Shown here: positions 38,457-46,603 of the stretch, piece by piece
How the letters are laid out: each line of letters starts with the position of its first letter
Numbering within the stretch: position 1 is the stretch's first letter
DNA from: Psychrobacter sp. ANT_WB68
Lineage (GTDB): Bacteria; Pseudomonadota; Gammaproteobacteria; Pseudomonadales; Moraxellaceae
Length of the DNA: 64,000 nucleotides
Reading direction: 5' to 3'
NCBI RefSeq assembly: GCF_008369115.1
Contig: NZ_VOAZ01000002.1
Span: 186,001 to 250,000, forward strand
Position numbers and translations under genes: made by a program
The notes under the pieces: generated by a model
Seen by the model: only the letters and a program-made list of their open reading frames with translations
Database searches by the model: none
Told to the model about the DNA's origin: nothing

Positions 38457-39293
38457 ATGAGTAAACTCCCTAATAAAACCCTATCAAAACTATCCGCTGA
38501 GCAGCGTGCGAGCCACACGCCAAGTGCACCAGCACCCTCTCACTTACCTGACAGTATGATGTCTTCGGTCAGCTTATTGCCTACCGATAAACGGCTGATT
38601 TTATTTACCAGACATTCTTTACGTGAGCGCTCTGATGGTAACGGTTTTGCCAGTTATCAATTGCCGCTGACGCAAAAAGGTCGAGTGTTGGCAAAGGCTT
38701 GGGGACGTTGGTTGGCAGGGCATCTGCCGTACTCGCTCGATGTCGATAGTATTTCAAGCCCAATTGGTCGCTGTATCGATACCGCGCAGCTGATGCAAGC
38801 AGGTGCGGGACTACAACGCGATATTTACCACCAGTCATTATTGGTTGAACCCGGTAGTCTGGTGACTGAACCTGACATTGCCAATCCCGTATTTAAAGAA
38901 ATTGGCGTGCTCAACTTTATCAATCGCTTCTTACAAGGCAATCTTGAAGGTACCAAAAATGCTTATCAAGGTGGTCTCGATATTTTATCGCTGTTTTACC
39001 AGAATCAGCCCCAACATGGGCATTTAATGCTCGCTGTCAGTCATGATACTTTGCTATCAGCATTTTTGGCAGTGATGTTCGATGTGACTGAGATCGATTG
39101 GAATGATTGGCCAAAGATGATGGAAGGGGTGTTCTTGTGGTTTGATGATAAACCGTTTGAGCAAGCCAGTGCCTATTTTGTCTGGCGCGGTGAGGTTTAT
39201 GTACGTCCGATTTCTACCTTATTAGAGGGTTACCGTGCTGCCGGCTTTCATTCAAATAAACTGCTGTTGCCACCAGAAGTAAAATGGACCTAA
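38457..39293 (+). CDS. histidine phosphatase superfamily (phosphoglycerate-mutase-like) protein
   Basis: 278 residues from ATG 38457; a later start near Met-Met-Ser at about 38556 is possible, since 38457 lacks a ribosome binding site. The catalytic motif is FTRHSLRER (the RH of the family) with LTQKGRVLA after it. The second catalytic His is in AVSHDTLLSAFL. The N-terminal ~40 residues are Ser/Pro-rich. Members range from sugar-phosphate to peptide phosphatases. Substrate unknown. A terminator shared with rpsT follows. Confidence 0.82.
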   Translation: MSKLPNKTLSKLSAEQRASHTPSAPAPSHLPDSMMSSVSLLPTDKRLILFTRHSLRERSDGNGFASYQLPLTQKGRVLAKAWGRWLAGHLPYSLDVDSISSPIGRCIDTAQLMQAGAGLQRDIYHQSLLVEPGSLVTEPDIANPVFKEIGVLNFINRFLQGNLEGTKNAYQGGLDILSLFYQNQPQHGHLMLAVSHDTLLSAFLAVMFDVTEIDWNDWPKMMEGVFLWFDDKPFEQASAYFVWRGEVYVRPISTLLEGYRAAGFHSNKLLLPPEVKWT

Positions 39294-39382
39294 CTGTTTT
39301 TTGCTAAACATCATTTTATAAATCTGTTAAACACTTTTAAGCAGCTATAAATAATAAATAAAACAATAAGTAAACAGCCATA

Positions 39383-39423
39383 AAAAAACCTTGCCCCAGT
39401 ATTAGAACTGGTAACAAGGTTTT
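39383..39423. terminator. bidirectional terminator between histidine phosphatase and rpsT
   Basis: AAAACCTTG/CAAGGTTTT outer arms and CCAGT/ACTGG inner arms. The long A-run at 39383-39389 is the T-tract for rpsT on the minus strand. Confidence 0.85.
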
Positions 39424-39469
39424 AGTCATCACGCTATAAAGGCGAGATGCGGTCCAAACGCAACCAATC

Positions 39470-39736
39470 TTAAGCTTGTAGGCCTTTGATAGTTTTGTTT
39501 AGGCGGCTCTTACGACGAGCAGCTTTATTCTTATGAATAATACCTTTGTCAGCCATACGATCAAGAACAGGTACCGCTTTTTTGTAAGCTTCGGTAGCCG
39601 CGTCATAATCTTTAGCAGCGATAGCCGCGTCAACACGTTTTAGATAAGTACGAACCATAGAGCGTTGTGACGCAGAGTTCTGACGACGTTTGGTGTTTTG
39701 ACGGGCGCGTTTACGAGCTTGTGCAGTATTAGCCAC
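39470..39736 (-). CDS. rpsT: 30S ribosomal protein S20
   Basis: 88 residues from GTG 39736, chosen for the AAGGAG 7 bp upstream and because it gives the family N-terminus (after the start: [12 protein letters not shown]). The frame is open further upstream but has no support. A highly basic helical bundle protein that binds 16S rRNA early in 30S assembly. A GTG start in S20 mirrors the unusual start codon (UUG) involved in S20 autoregulation in E. coli; similar control here is inference. Monocistronic with its own terminator. Confidence 0.97.
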   Translation of the reverse strand: MANTAQARKRARQNTKRRQNSASQRSMVRTYLKRVDAAIAAKDYDAATEAYKKAVPVLDRMADKGIIHKNKAARRKSRLNKTIKGLQA

Positions 39737-40302
39737 GCGTATCTCCTTGATAAAGACAGATAAAAATATGAATGTTGATTGCAATAATAATGGGTTTAAC
39801 AATCATCGGTGACGAGCAGCCTCTCGCCAAACATGATGTCGATGTCTGATATTAGAGTACCTATCTGTTATTAAAGGCACCTAAATTAGTAATAGATCAT
39901 CGCAAGCGCCAAAACTGTTTGGAATAATTAAACAGCGTTGACGTGTAAAGCCGGTTATCTTAGCAAATTATTGCGCTTAGAACAATATATTTGATGATTA
40001 ATGCGTAAAGAAGTTATGCTAATACACGGATAGCTGGTTTTTAGGGTTTTTAATAAGCGTTTTATCAAGCAAACTAGTAGGATATTGAGCTAAAGAGATG
40101 GCTCAAAGTGGGTGATTGGCGCAATCAATTTCATGGCTGATAAAATCTCTTACAATAAACTATGTAGAATAACGTCAGTTATCTCTGAATTTAGGTATGA
40201 TACAAAGTGCAAAGACATTGATGAATAGCGTTGACGATAGGCTCTTAAAGCTCATCTTTATCATCATTATACATATTCCAACATTATATAAATGGATAGG
40301 CT
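39737..40302. other. divergent intergenic region, 566 bp
   Basis: Contains the rpsT leader and promoter (minus) and the promoter of the NAD(P)-binding gene (plus). No small gene was recognised. A TATATA-type -10 lies near 40284. Confidence 0.5.
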
Positions 40303-41004
40303 ATGCAGCGAAAAGCGATTTTGATTGGCGCCACAGGATTGGTAGGACAGCATCTTGTGAAGCAGCTTAGTGAGCTTTATGACACGTTAATTGTGCTTGC
40401 ACGGCGACCGCCACGCTATATTAATGCCAGCATGCGCTTCTATCAGGTGAATGATTTTGACAATTTAGCTGAAATATTTGCCAGCGTTGGCGCTGATAGT
40501 AAGACAGATGCTTTTAGTTGCCTTGGCACCACCAAAAAGCAGGCGGGTAGTGATGAAGCTTTTCGAAAAATAGACCATGATTATAATGTCAATTTTGCCA
40601 AACTCTGCCAAGAAAAAGGCGTGGAAAACTTCTTTTTATTGTCCTCAATGAATGCGGATATCGACAGTCGATTTTTATATAATCGGGTCAAGGCGGAAAC
40701 TGAGAAGTCTATTATGGCGCTTGGTTTTAAACAACTGGTTATTCTCCGTCCTTCATTGTTGCTAGGCAAACATAAAGGTCGTCCGCTCGAAAGCATTGGT
40801 CAAAAAGCCTTTCAGCTTATCTCGCCTTTGGTATCAGAGTCACTATCCTTGCATCCTATTTCTGCAAAGCGTGTTGCCAGTGCCATGGCAATGAGCGCGC
40901 ATGATGTTTATCAGCGTAATAAATTCCGTAGTGAACCTGCCATCCAAACCACGGATATCATCGAAAATAAGCAAATGCTGGCAATGACCAAAGTTAAAAA
41001 ATAG
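40303..41004 (+). CDS. atypical short-chain dehydrogenase / NAD(P)H-binding oxidoreductase
   Basis: 233 residues. An N-terminal Rossmann motif GATGLVGQH covers 9-17. SCLGTTKKQAG near 65-75 and FFLLSSMNAD near 108 are typical of the HTATIP2/YwnB-type atypical SDRs. A YNRVKAETE segment (about 126) corresponds to the YxxxK position. The C-terminus lies in a membrane-free, moderately basic tail. The cofactor is probably NADP, but the substrate is unknown. SD-like GGATAGG precedes the ATG. rraA starts 81 bp downstream, so the two may be co-transcribed. Confidence 0.8.
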   Translation: MQRKAILIGATGLVGQHLVKQLSELYDTLIVLARRPPRYINASMRFYQVNDFDNLAEIFASVGADSKTDAFSCLGTTKKQAGSDEAFRKIDHDYNVNFAKLCQEKGVENFFLLSSMNADIDSRFLYNRVKAETEKSIMALGFKQLVILRPSLLLGKHKGRPLESIGQKAFQLISPLVSESLSLHPISAKRVASAMAMSAHDVYQRNKFRSEPAIQTTDIIENKQMLAMTKVKK

Positions 41005-41085
41005 CCTAAGCATAAAATTAATTAAACATTTAAATTTAAGATTCCGCCATAGATAACCCAATCATACATAACAAGGAACGTCACT

Positions 41086-41625
41086 ATGTCAGACATGCCA
41101 GAATCAACCATGGATAAAGAAAACTTTGTGACCTGTGATTTATTGGATGCCAATCCTGAGTCGCAGGTATGTTTGCCCAATATCGAAGGCAAGTCTTTCT
41201 ATAGCTTTGGCGGCAAAGACAGATTTTGCGGTGAAATCGTGACCGTTAAATGCTTTGAAGACAATAGCCGCGTCAAGTCGTTATTAAACAGCGATGGCAA
41301 AGATAAAGACGGTAATGGCAAAGTATTGGTCGTTGACGGTGGCGGTTCCATGCGTTGCGCACTGTTAGGCGACATGATTGCGCAGTCCGCGATTGATAAT
41401 GGCTGGGCAGGGGTTGTAGTGTATGGCTGTGTGCGTGATGTTGATGATATGGCAGCAATGGATATCGGTGTGATGGCACTTGGTTGTATCCCACGTAAAT
41501 CGAATCGCCGCGATGAAGGTCAGACAGATATTGAAATTAGCTTTGGTGATTTAACGCTAAATTCGGGTATGTTTGTCTATGCAGACAATAATGGCATTAT
41601 CGCTAGTGACAAACCATTAATCTAA
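41086..41625 (+). CDS. rraA: regulator of ribonuclease activity A
   Basis: 179 residues, slightly longer than E. coli RraA (161). It has the family core with VVDGGGSMRCALLGD, then GVVVYGCVRDV and a GCIPRKSNRRDEGQ motif. In E. coli it binds RNase E and inhibits RNA turnover. Related proteins are aldolases (HMG/CHA aldolase), and the absence of the catalytic Arg-Asp context cannot be fully judged here. A terminator follows. AAGGAACG precedes the start. Confidence 0.92.
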   Translation: MSDMPESTMDKENFVTCDLLDANPESQVCLPNIEGKSFYSFGGKDRFCGEIVTVKCFEDNSRVKSLLNSDGKDKDGNGKVLVVDGGGSMRCALLGDMIAQSAIDNGWAGVVVYGCVRDVDDMAAMDIGVMALGCIPRKSNRRDEGQTDIEISFGDLTLNSGMFVYADNNGIIASDKPLI

Positions 41626-41666
41626 CACCAGCGTATAATTTAAAAATAGTTTAATAAATAAACATC

Positions 41667-41696
41667 AAAAACCTCAGCTTAGCCGTTGAGGTTTTT
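41667..41696 (+). terminator. terminator after rraA
   Basis: A 10-bp perfect stem AAAAACCTCA/TGAGGTTTTT with a 10-nt loop; T-tract at the end. Confidence 0.88.
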
Positions 41697-41801
41697 ACAT
41701 TTAATCATCCTGTCTTTATATACGAATATGGTTTTTATCAACTATTTAGCTATTGGTTTTTTAATATAAATGCTAAGTGACAAACCGTTACGGCATAAAT
41801 T

Positions 41802-41829
41802 TTGGTAATTGCTGAAATATTCGTATAAT
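41802..41829 (+). promoter_or_regulatory. promoter of mfd
   Basis: TTGGTA (41802-41807), 16-bp spacer, TATAAT (41824-41829), 34 bp before the ATG at 41864. Confidence 0.65.
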
Positions 41830-41863
41830 AGCTTTCTGACTCTTAACATTGACCCTATCCTTT

Positions 41864-44800
41864 ATGCCTATCACTGCTTTGACTGACGCCTTTGACCCGA
41901 TTAACCAGCAGTTATTCCCTATCCAGAATGCCCAACGGCATTGGCTAGCGCCTGTGCATGGCGCAGTCAGTAGTTTATGGCTAGCAAGCTTGGTGCAAGC
42001 ACCAATATGGGATGTTACCAATCGTCTAAAAGTCGTGGTAACCCGCGATCAAAACCAGCTTAATCAAATAGAAACAGAGTTGGCGTTTTGTGGGGTTGAT
42101 GCTTATGTGTTTCCTGATTGGGAGACGCTGACCTATGATGAGCTGTCACCGCATCAAGATATCGTCAGCGAGCGTATTAATCTATTAACCGATATGCCAA
42201 CGTCAGGGGTACTGCTAATCTCGGTACAGGCATTGATGCATCGAGTAGCACCGCCAAGCTGGCTGATTGGGCAGCATTTTGATTTGAGCGTGGGTGATCG
42301 ATTTGATATCAATACCCAACGTGGCTTACTGGCAAAGGCAGGTTACCGAGCGGTTGAGAATGTTTTTGAACCGGGTGAATTTGCCGTACGTGGCAGTATC
42401 ATTGATATTTTTGCCATGGGTCAGCCGTTTCCGCTACGTCTAGATTTATTTGACGACGAAATTGAAACCATTCGTTTCTTTAATCCGCAGACCCAGCGCA
42501 CACTGACCGTCGATGACCTCAAAACTATGATGAGTGGCAACGACAGTAATATGGGCAAAGATTCGTTGTCGCTACTGCATAAATTGCCAGATATCTCAAA
42601 GCCTATTGAACAGTTTCAGATCCTACCGGCAAAAGAGTTTCCGCTCGATGAAGGGCGCGAGACCTTCCGCACAAACTTCGCCGCCATGTTCCCTAATAGC
42701 AGCAGCCGTAAATTTGAGCTACATAAAGATGTGATGGCAGGCATTGCTAGTAGCGGGATAGAATACTATCAGCCCCTATTTTTTGATTTAAAAGACTGGG
42801 AAAACGAGAGTAGCTTATTTTCTTATTTACCAAGCAATGCATTGTTTATCACTGATGAACTCATTAATGAAAAACAGGCAGATTATTGGTCGCAAATTCA
42901 ACGTCGTTATGAAGAACGTCGTCATGATATTGATAAGCCCATTGTCGCCCCTGAGCTTTTGTATTTATTATCAAATACCCTTAATGAGCATCTCAATCAT
43001 TATCCACGCGTGATTCTCAGTGCACGTGATGAACTGGCTACTATGACAGATGTCGCTGCGATTGATAGTGATGACACATCCTTAGAGCTTGAACAACAAC
43101 CGGATTTACAGCCACAATTATCAGTCACGCCAAACAAACAGAAAGGCTTGGTGACGTTAAGTGCGCAAGAGCCACCACAACTACCAGTAAACCATCAGAA
43201 AGCAGAGCCGTTAGCTGAACTGCTAGACTTTTTAGATGTGCAAGCAATAACGGCAACACCCGTCCTCATCGTTGCGGAAACAGCGGGCCGCCGTGAGATT
43301 CTCATCGAACTGTTTAAAGGTAAAATAGATATCAAAGCTTATGATAGCTTTGAAGCGTTTTTAGCAGCGGACAAATCGAAGAATAATGGTAATAAGCTAC
43401 CGCAGGTTGGACTCACGGTTGCGCCTATTGAGCGCGGTGTTTATGTCCCTGAACGTTTGGTACTGATTAGTGAGACACAATTATTTGGTCGGCAAGTGCT
43501 GCAGACGCGCCGTCGTCGTCAAAGCGGGGTATCAGAAGAGTTCTTGGTTAAGAGTGTCACGGAGATAACCGAAGGCAGCCCCGTGGTGCATATCGAGCAT
43601 GGTATTGGGCGTTATAATGGTCTGATTACACTAGATGTCGGCGATGGTGAGCAAGAGTTTATTCACTTAAAGTATGCTGATGATGCCAGTATTTATGTGC
43701 CAGTCGCCAATTTACAAATGATCAATCGCTATAGTGGCGGTGACCCAGCGCTTGCACCATTGCATAAGATTGGTAGTGGTAAATGGGATAAGGCCAAGCA
43801 AAAAGCGCTTGAGCAAATCCATGACGTGGCGGCTGAGCTCCTCAATATGCAAGCACGTCGCGAAGCCAAAGTCGGCATTCATTTTAAAATAGACCCATCG
43901 CAATATGAGCTGTTTGCTAGCCAATTCGCCTTTGAAGAAACGCCTGACCAAGCCAATGCCATCCATGCGGTGATGGAAGACATGAAGCAAAACCAGCCAA
44001 TGGATCGTCTCATCTGCGGTGATGTCGGCTTTGGTAAAACGGAAGTTGCTATGCGCGCCGCCTTTATTGCGGTCAGCGCCGGTTATCAAGTGGCAGTGTT
44101 GGTGCCGACAACCTTGCTGGCAGGTCAGCATGAAGACAATTTCCGCGACCGTTTTGCTGATTGGCCGGTACGTATCGAAACGCTATCGCGCTTTGGTGGC
44201 AAAAAGCATCAAGAAACGGTGCTAACAGACCTCGCAGCAGGTAAGGTCGACATCGTAATCGGCACCCATAAATTATTACAACCAGATGTAAAATTCTCTA
44301 ATCTAGGTTTGATGATTGTCGATGAAGAACATCGCTTTGGTGTGCGTCATAAAGAGCGAATTAAGGCGATTCAGACCGATGTAGACAGTATGTCGATGAC
44401 AGCGACACCGATCCCTAGAACGCTCAATATGGCGCTCTCAGGTATGCGTGATATGTCGATTATTGCCACGCCACCGGCTCGCCGTCTGGCGATTAAAACC
44501 TTTGTTATGCAAAAAACAGAAGCTTTGATGAAAGAAGCTATCTTGCGTGAGCTGCTACGTGGCGGTCAGGTTTATCTATTACATAATGACGTGGCGAGTA
44601 TTGAGCGTATGGCAGAGACCATACGTGAACTGGTGCCTGAGGCGCGAGTAGGGGTCGCTCACGGGCAAATGCAAGAGCGTCAACTCGAGCAAGTAATGCA
44701 GCAGTTTTATCATAAAAAGTTCAACGTGCTGATATGCTCGACCATTATCGAAACGGGTATTGATGTACCCAATGCTAATACGATTATCATTGAGCGCGCG

Positions 44801-45598
44801 GATAAGTTTGGCTTGGCTCAATTGCACCAACTTCGTGGTCGCGTCGGTCGTAGCCATCATCAGGCTTATTGTTATCTACTGGTGCCGTCTATTAAAGGTC
44901 TTAAAGGCGATGCTAAGCGCCGATTGCATGCGATTGAACGCGCCAATACCCTAGGCGCAGGCTTTATGCTGGCAAGTGAAGATTTAGAGATTCGCGGTGC
45001 TGGTGAGATACTTGGTAAGCAGCAAAGCGGTAATATGCAAGCCATTGGTTTTAGTCTGTATATGGATATGCTGGAGCGGGCAACAAAAGCGATTAAAGCG
45101 GGTAAGGAACCTGATTTGAGTACGCCATTGTCACTGACTAGCGAGATTAATCTGCATAGCTCCGCATTGATTCCTGAAGAATATTTGCACGATGTTCATC
45201 AGCGTTTATTGTTCTATAAACGCATCAGTAATGCCGATGATAAAGAGGCATTAACCGATATCCGTACCGAAATGATTGATCGTTTTGGCGTTTTGCCAGA
45301 CCAGACCAAGCAGTTATTTGCTATTCATGGACTGCGCATACAAGCCGAGCCGCTAAAAATTAATAAGATTGATGCCAATAGCAACAGCATGACGTTAGAG
45401 TTTGCCCCTGATACGCCGGTCGATGCGTTAGCAATTATTAAGTTGATTCAATCAAATGGGCAACGCTATCGTATGAATGGTGCATCTGGTATTCGTTATC
45501 AGGATGCCGATAAACTGGCAACGCCGCAACAACGCGTCACTGCCATTCAAGAGCTATTACGCTATTTTAGTGAGCATATGGTGGCAGAGTCAGCGTAG
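41864..45598 (+). CDS. mfd: transcription-repair coupling factor
   Basis: 1244 residues from ATG 41864 (E. coli 1148); a TTG at 41849 is a poor alternative. The UvrB-homology domains come first, the RNA polymerase-interacting domain is about 535-620, and the translocase has Walker A CGDVGFGKTE near 718, DEEH near 820, and RecG-like motifs with LHQLRGRVGRS. It removes stalled RNA polymerase and recruits UvrA. The extra length includes an acidic/Gln/Pro-rich insert of about 50 residues near 405-455. Monocistronic, with its own promoter. Confidence 0.97.
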   Translation: MPITALTDAFDPINQQLFPIQNAQRHWLAPVHGAVSSLWLASLVQAPIWDVTNRLKVVVTRDQNQLNQIETELAFCGVDAYVFPDWETLTYDELSPHQDIVSERINLLTDMPTSGVLLISVQALMHRVAPPSWLIGQHFDLSVGDRFDINTQRGLLAKAGYRAVENVFEPGEFAVRGSIIDIFAMGQPFPLRLDLFDDEIETIRFFNPQTQRTLTVDDLKTMMSGNDSNMGKDSLSLLHKLPDISKPIEQFQILPAKEFPLDEGRETFRTNFAAMFPNSSSRKFELHKDVMAGIASSGIEYYQPLFFDLKDWENESSLFSYLPSNALFITDELINEKQADYWSQIQRRYEERRHDIDKPIVAPELLYLLSNTLNEHLNHYPRVILSARDELATMTDVAAIDSDDTSLELEQQPDLQPQLSVTPNKQKGLVTLSAQEPPQLPVNHQKAEPLAELLDFLDVQAITATPVLIVAETAGRREILIELFKGKIDIKAYDSFEAFLAADKSKNNGNKLPQVGLTVAPIERGVYVPERLVLISETQLFGRQVLQTRRRRQSGVSEEFLVKSVTEITEGSPVVHIEHGIGRYNGLITLDVGDGEQEFIHLKYADDASIYVPVANLQMINRYSGGDPALAPLHKIGSGKWDKAKQKALEQIHDVAAELLNMQARREAKVGIHFKIDPSQYELFASQFAFEETPDQANAIHAVMEDMKQNQPMDRLICGDVGFGKTEVAMRAAFIAVSAGYQVAVLVPTTLLAGQHEDNFRDRFADWPVRIETLSRFGGKKHQETVLTDLAAGKVDIVIGTHKLLQPDVKFSNLGLMIVDEEHRFGVRHKERIKAIQTDVDSMSMTATPIPRTLNMALSGMRDMSIIATPPARRLAIKTFVMQKTEALMKEAILRELLRGGQVYLLHNDVASIERMAETIRELVPEARVGVAHGQMQERQLEQVMQQFYHKKFNVLICSTIIETGIDVPNANTIIIERADKFGLAQLHQLRGRVGRSHHQAYCYLLVPSIKGLKGDAKRRLHAIERANTLGAGFMLASEDLEIRGAGEILGKQQSGNMQAIGFSLYMDMLERATKAIKAGKEPDLSTPLSLTSEINLHSSALIPEEYLHDVHQRLLFYKRISNADDKEALTDIRTEMIDRFGVLPDQTKQLFAIHGLRIQAEPLKINKIDANSNSMTLEFAPDTPVDALAIIKLIQSNGQRYRMNGASGIRYQDADKLATPQQRVTAIQELLRYFSEHMVAESA

Positions 45599-45689
45599 CG
45601 CTTCTTGATATTTTGACAGTCATTTTCTGCGAATTAGATTGCTAAATAGGTAGACTGGCTAGCCAGTGCTTAAGTAGAACGTCAAGGCA

Positions 45690-45735
45690 ATCAGTTATGG
45701 CGCTATTTTATCGGTTGGATAACTGATAAAATAGC
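45690..45735. repeat. interleaved inverted repeats after mfd (pseudoknot-capable)
   Basis: ATCAGTTAT (45690-45698) pairs with ATAACTGAT (45719-45727), and GCTATTTTATC (45702-45712) pairs with GATAAAATAGC (45725-45735). The pairs are interleaved and share three bases. No T-tract follows. Confidence 0.6.
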
Positions 45736-45850
45736 AACATCCTGTATTTAGCCTATTATCTTTAAGCTTCTTATGTTTTAGTAAATTAAATTCTGCTCTT
45801 CTATATTCCAATTCCTTTTATTTCAGCGTCATAACAAGAGAACCGTCATT

Positions 45851-46282
45851 ATGTTCCAACTTCATCATAAACTTGCTGCCGATAGTTTTTTAGTGGGTGA
45901 TTTCCCCTTATCCACCTGTCGTTTAATCAATGATTGTCAGTTTCCTTGGTTGATCTTAGTACCTCGTGTATCGGGTATCAAAGAGTTGTATGAGTTGTCT
46001 GAGGCCGACCAAACACAGTTTTTGCGTGAGTCGAGCTGGTTATCAAGCCAACTTGCTAAGACTTTTCAAGCAGATAAAATGAACGTAGCAGCACTGGGCA
46101 ATCAAGTACCGCAGCTGCATTTTCATCATATCGTTCGTTATCAGAACGACATGCAATGGCCGAATCCAGTGTGGGGCGTCCCTGCGATACCTTATACCAA
46201 AGAAGTGTTGGCGCAGATGCAGCAGACATTAATGATGGCATTACGTGGTCATCATCAAATGCCGTTTGATTGGCAAATGTAG
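45851..46282 (+). CDS. HIT domain protein
   Basis: 143 residues, a normal size for a HIT hydrolase. Beta-strand start FLVGDFPLSTCRL; the motif near the end is QLHFHHIVRY, with His90 and His92. The classical HIT triad has three alternating His; here the third position is Ile94 and an extra His93 intrudes, as seen in a subset of proteobacterial HIT proteins. These enzymes hydrolyse nucleotide phosphoramidates or dinucleoside polyphosphates. The substrate is unknown. AAGAGA precedes the ATG. Confidence 0.85.
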   Translation: MFQLHHKLAADSFLVGDFPLSTCRLINDCQFPWLILVPRVSGIKELYELSEADQTQFLRESSWLSSQLAKTFQADKMNVAALGNQVPQLHFHHIVRYQNDMQWPNPVWGVPAIPYTKEVLAQMQQTLMMALRGHHQMPFDWQM

Positions 46283-46603
46283 TCGAGCCTTAAATGATGG
46301 TTTATAAATTTTACCTCAAGATTTTTTTATTGAAGCAGTTTTTACCTAAAGTAAAACAATAGTTAAATCAGCTTTGATACTAATTTCAGCTGATTTAACT
46401 ATAAATTATTTTACATTTGTTTGTTATTCGTTATATTAGTAGAGTGGGTTGGTTAAATGGATATAGCCAACTTATCTGCTCGCAGCCGTTTTTTTGCGTA
46501 TTAGTCAGTATGCTTGATTTAATGCATTGGAAACGCTTCGAGGTATTTGATCTTAGATCGAAAGTTTTCAGTCTGAGATTTCACTCTATGTTAAGGATAA
46601 CAG
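46283..46603. other. intergenic region, 321 bp
   Basis: Holds the long inverted repeat at 46360-46401 and the leader of the ceramidase gene. No gene seen. Confidence 0.55.
46360..46401. repeat. 14-bp perfect inverted repeat after the HIT gene
   Basis: TAGTTAAATCAGCT (46360-46373) and AGCTGATTTAACTA (46388-46401) with a 14-nt loop. It lacks a clean T-tract, so it may be a weak terminator or an operator for the ceramidase gene. Confidence 0.65.

Noticed and set aside
39737-39802. Longer S20 start at TTG 39802
   Set aside because: The GTG at 39736 has AAGGAG and gives the normal S20 N-terminus.
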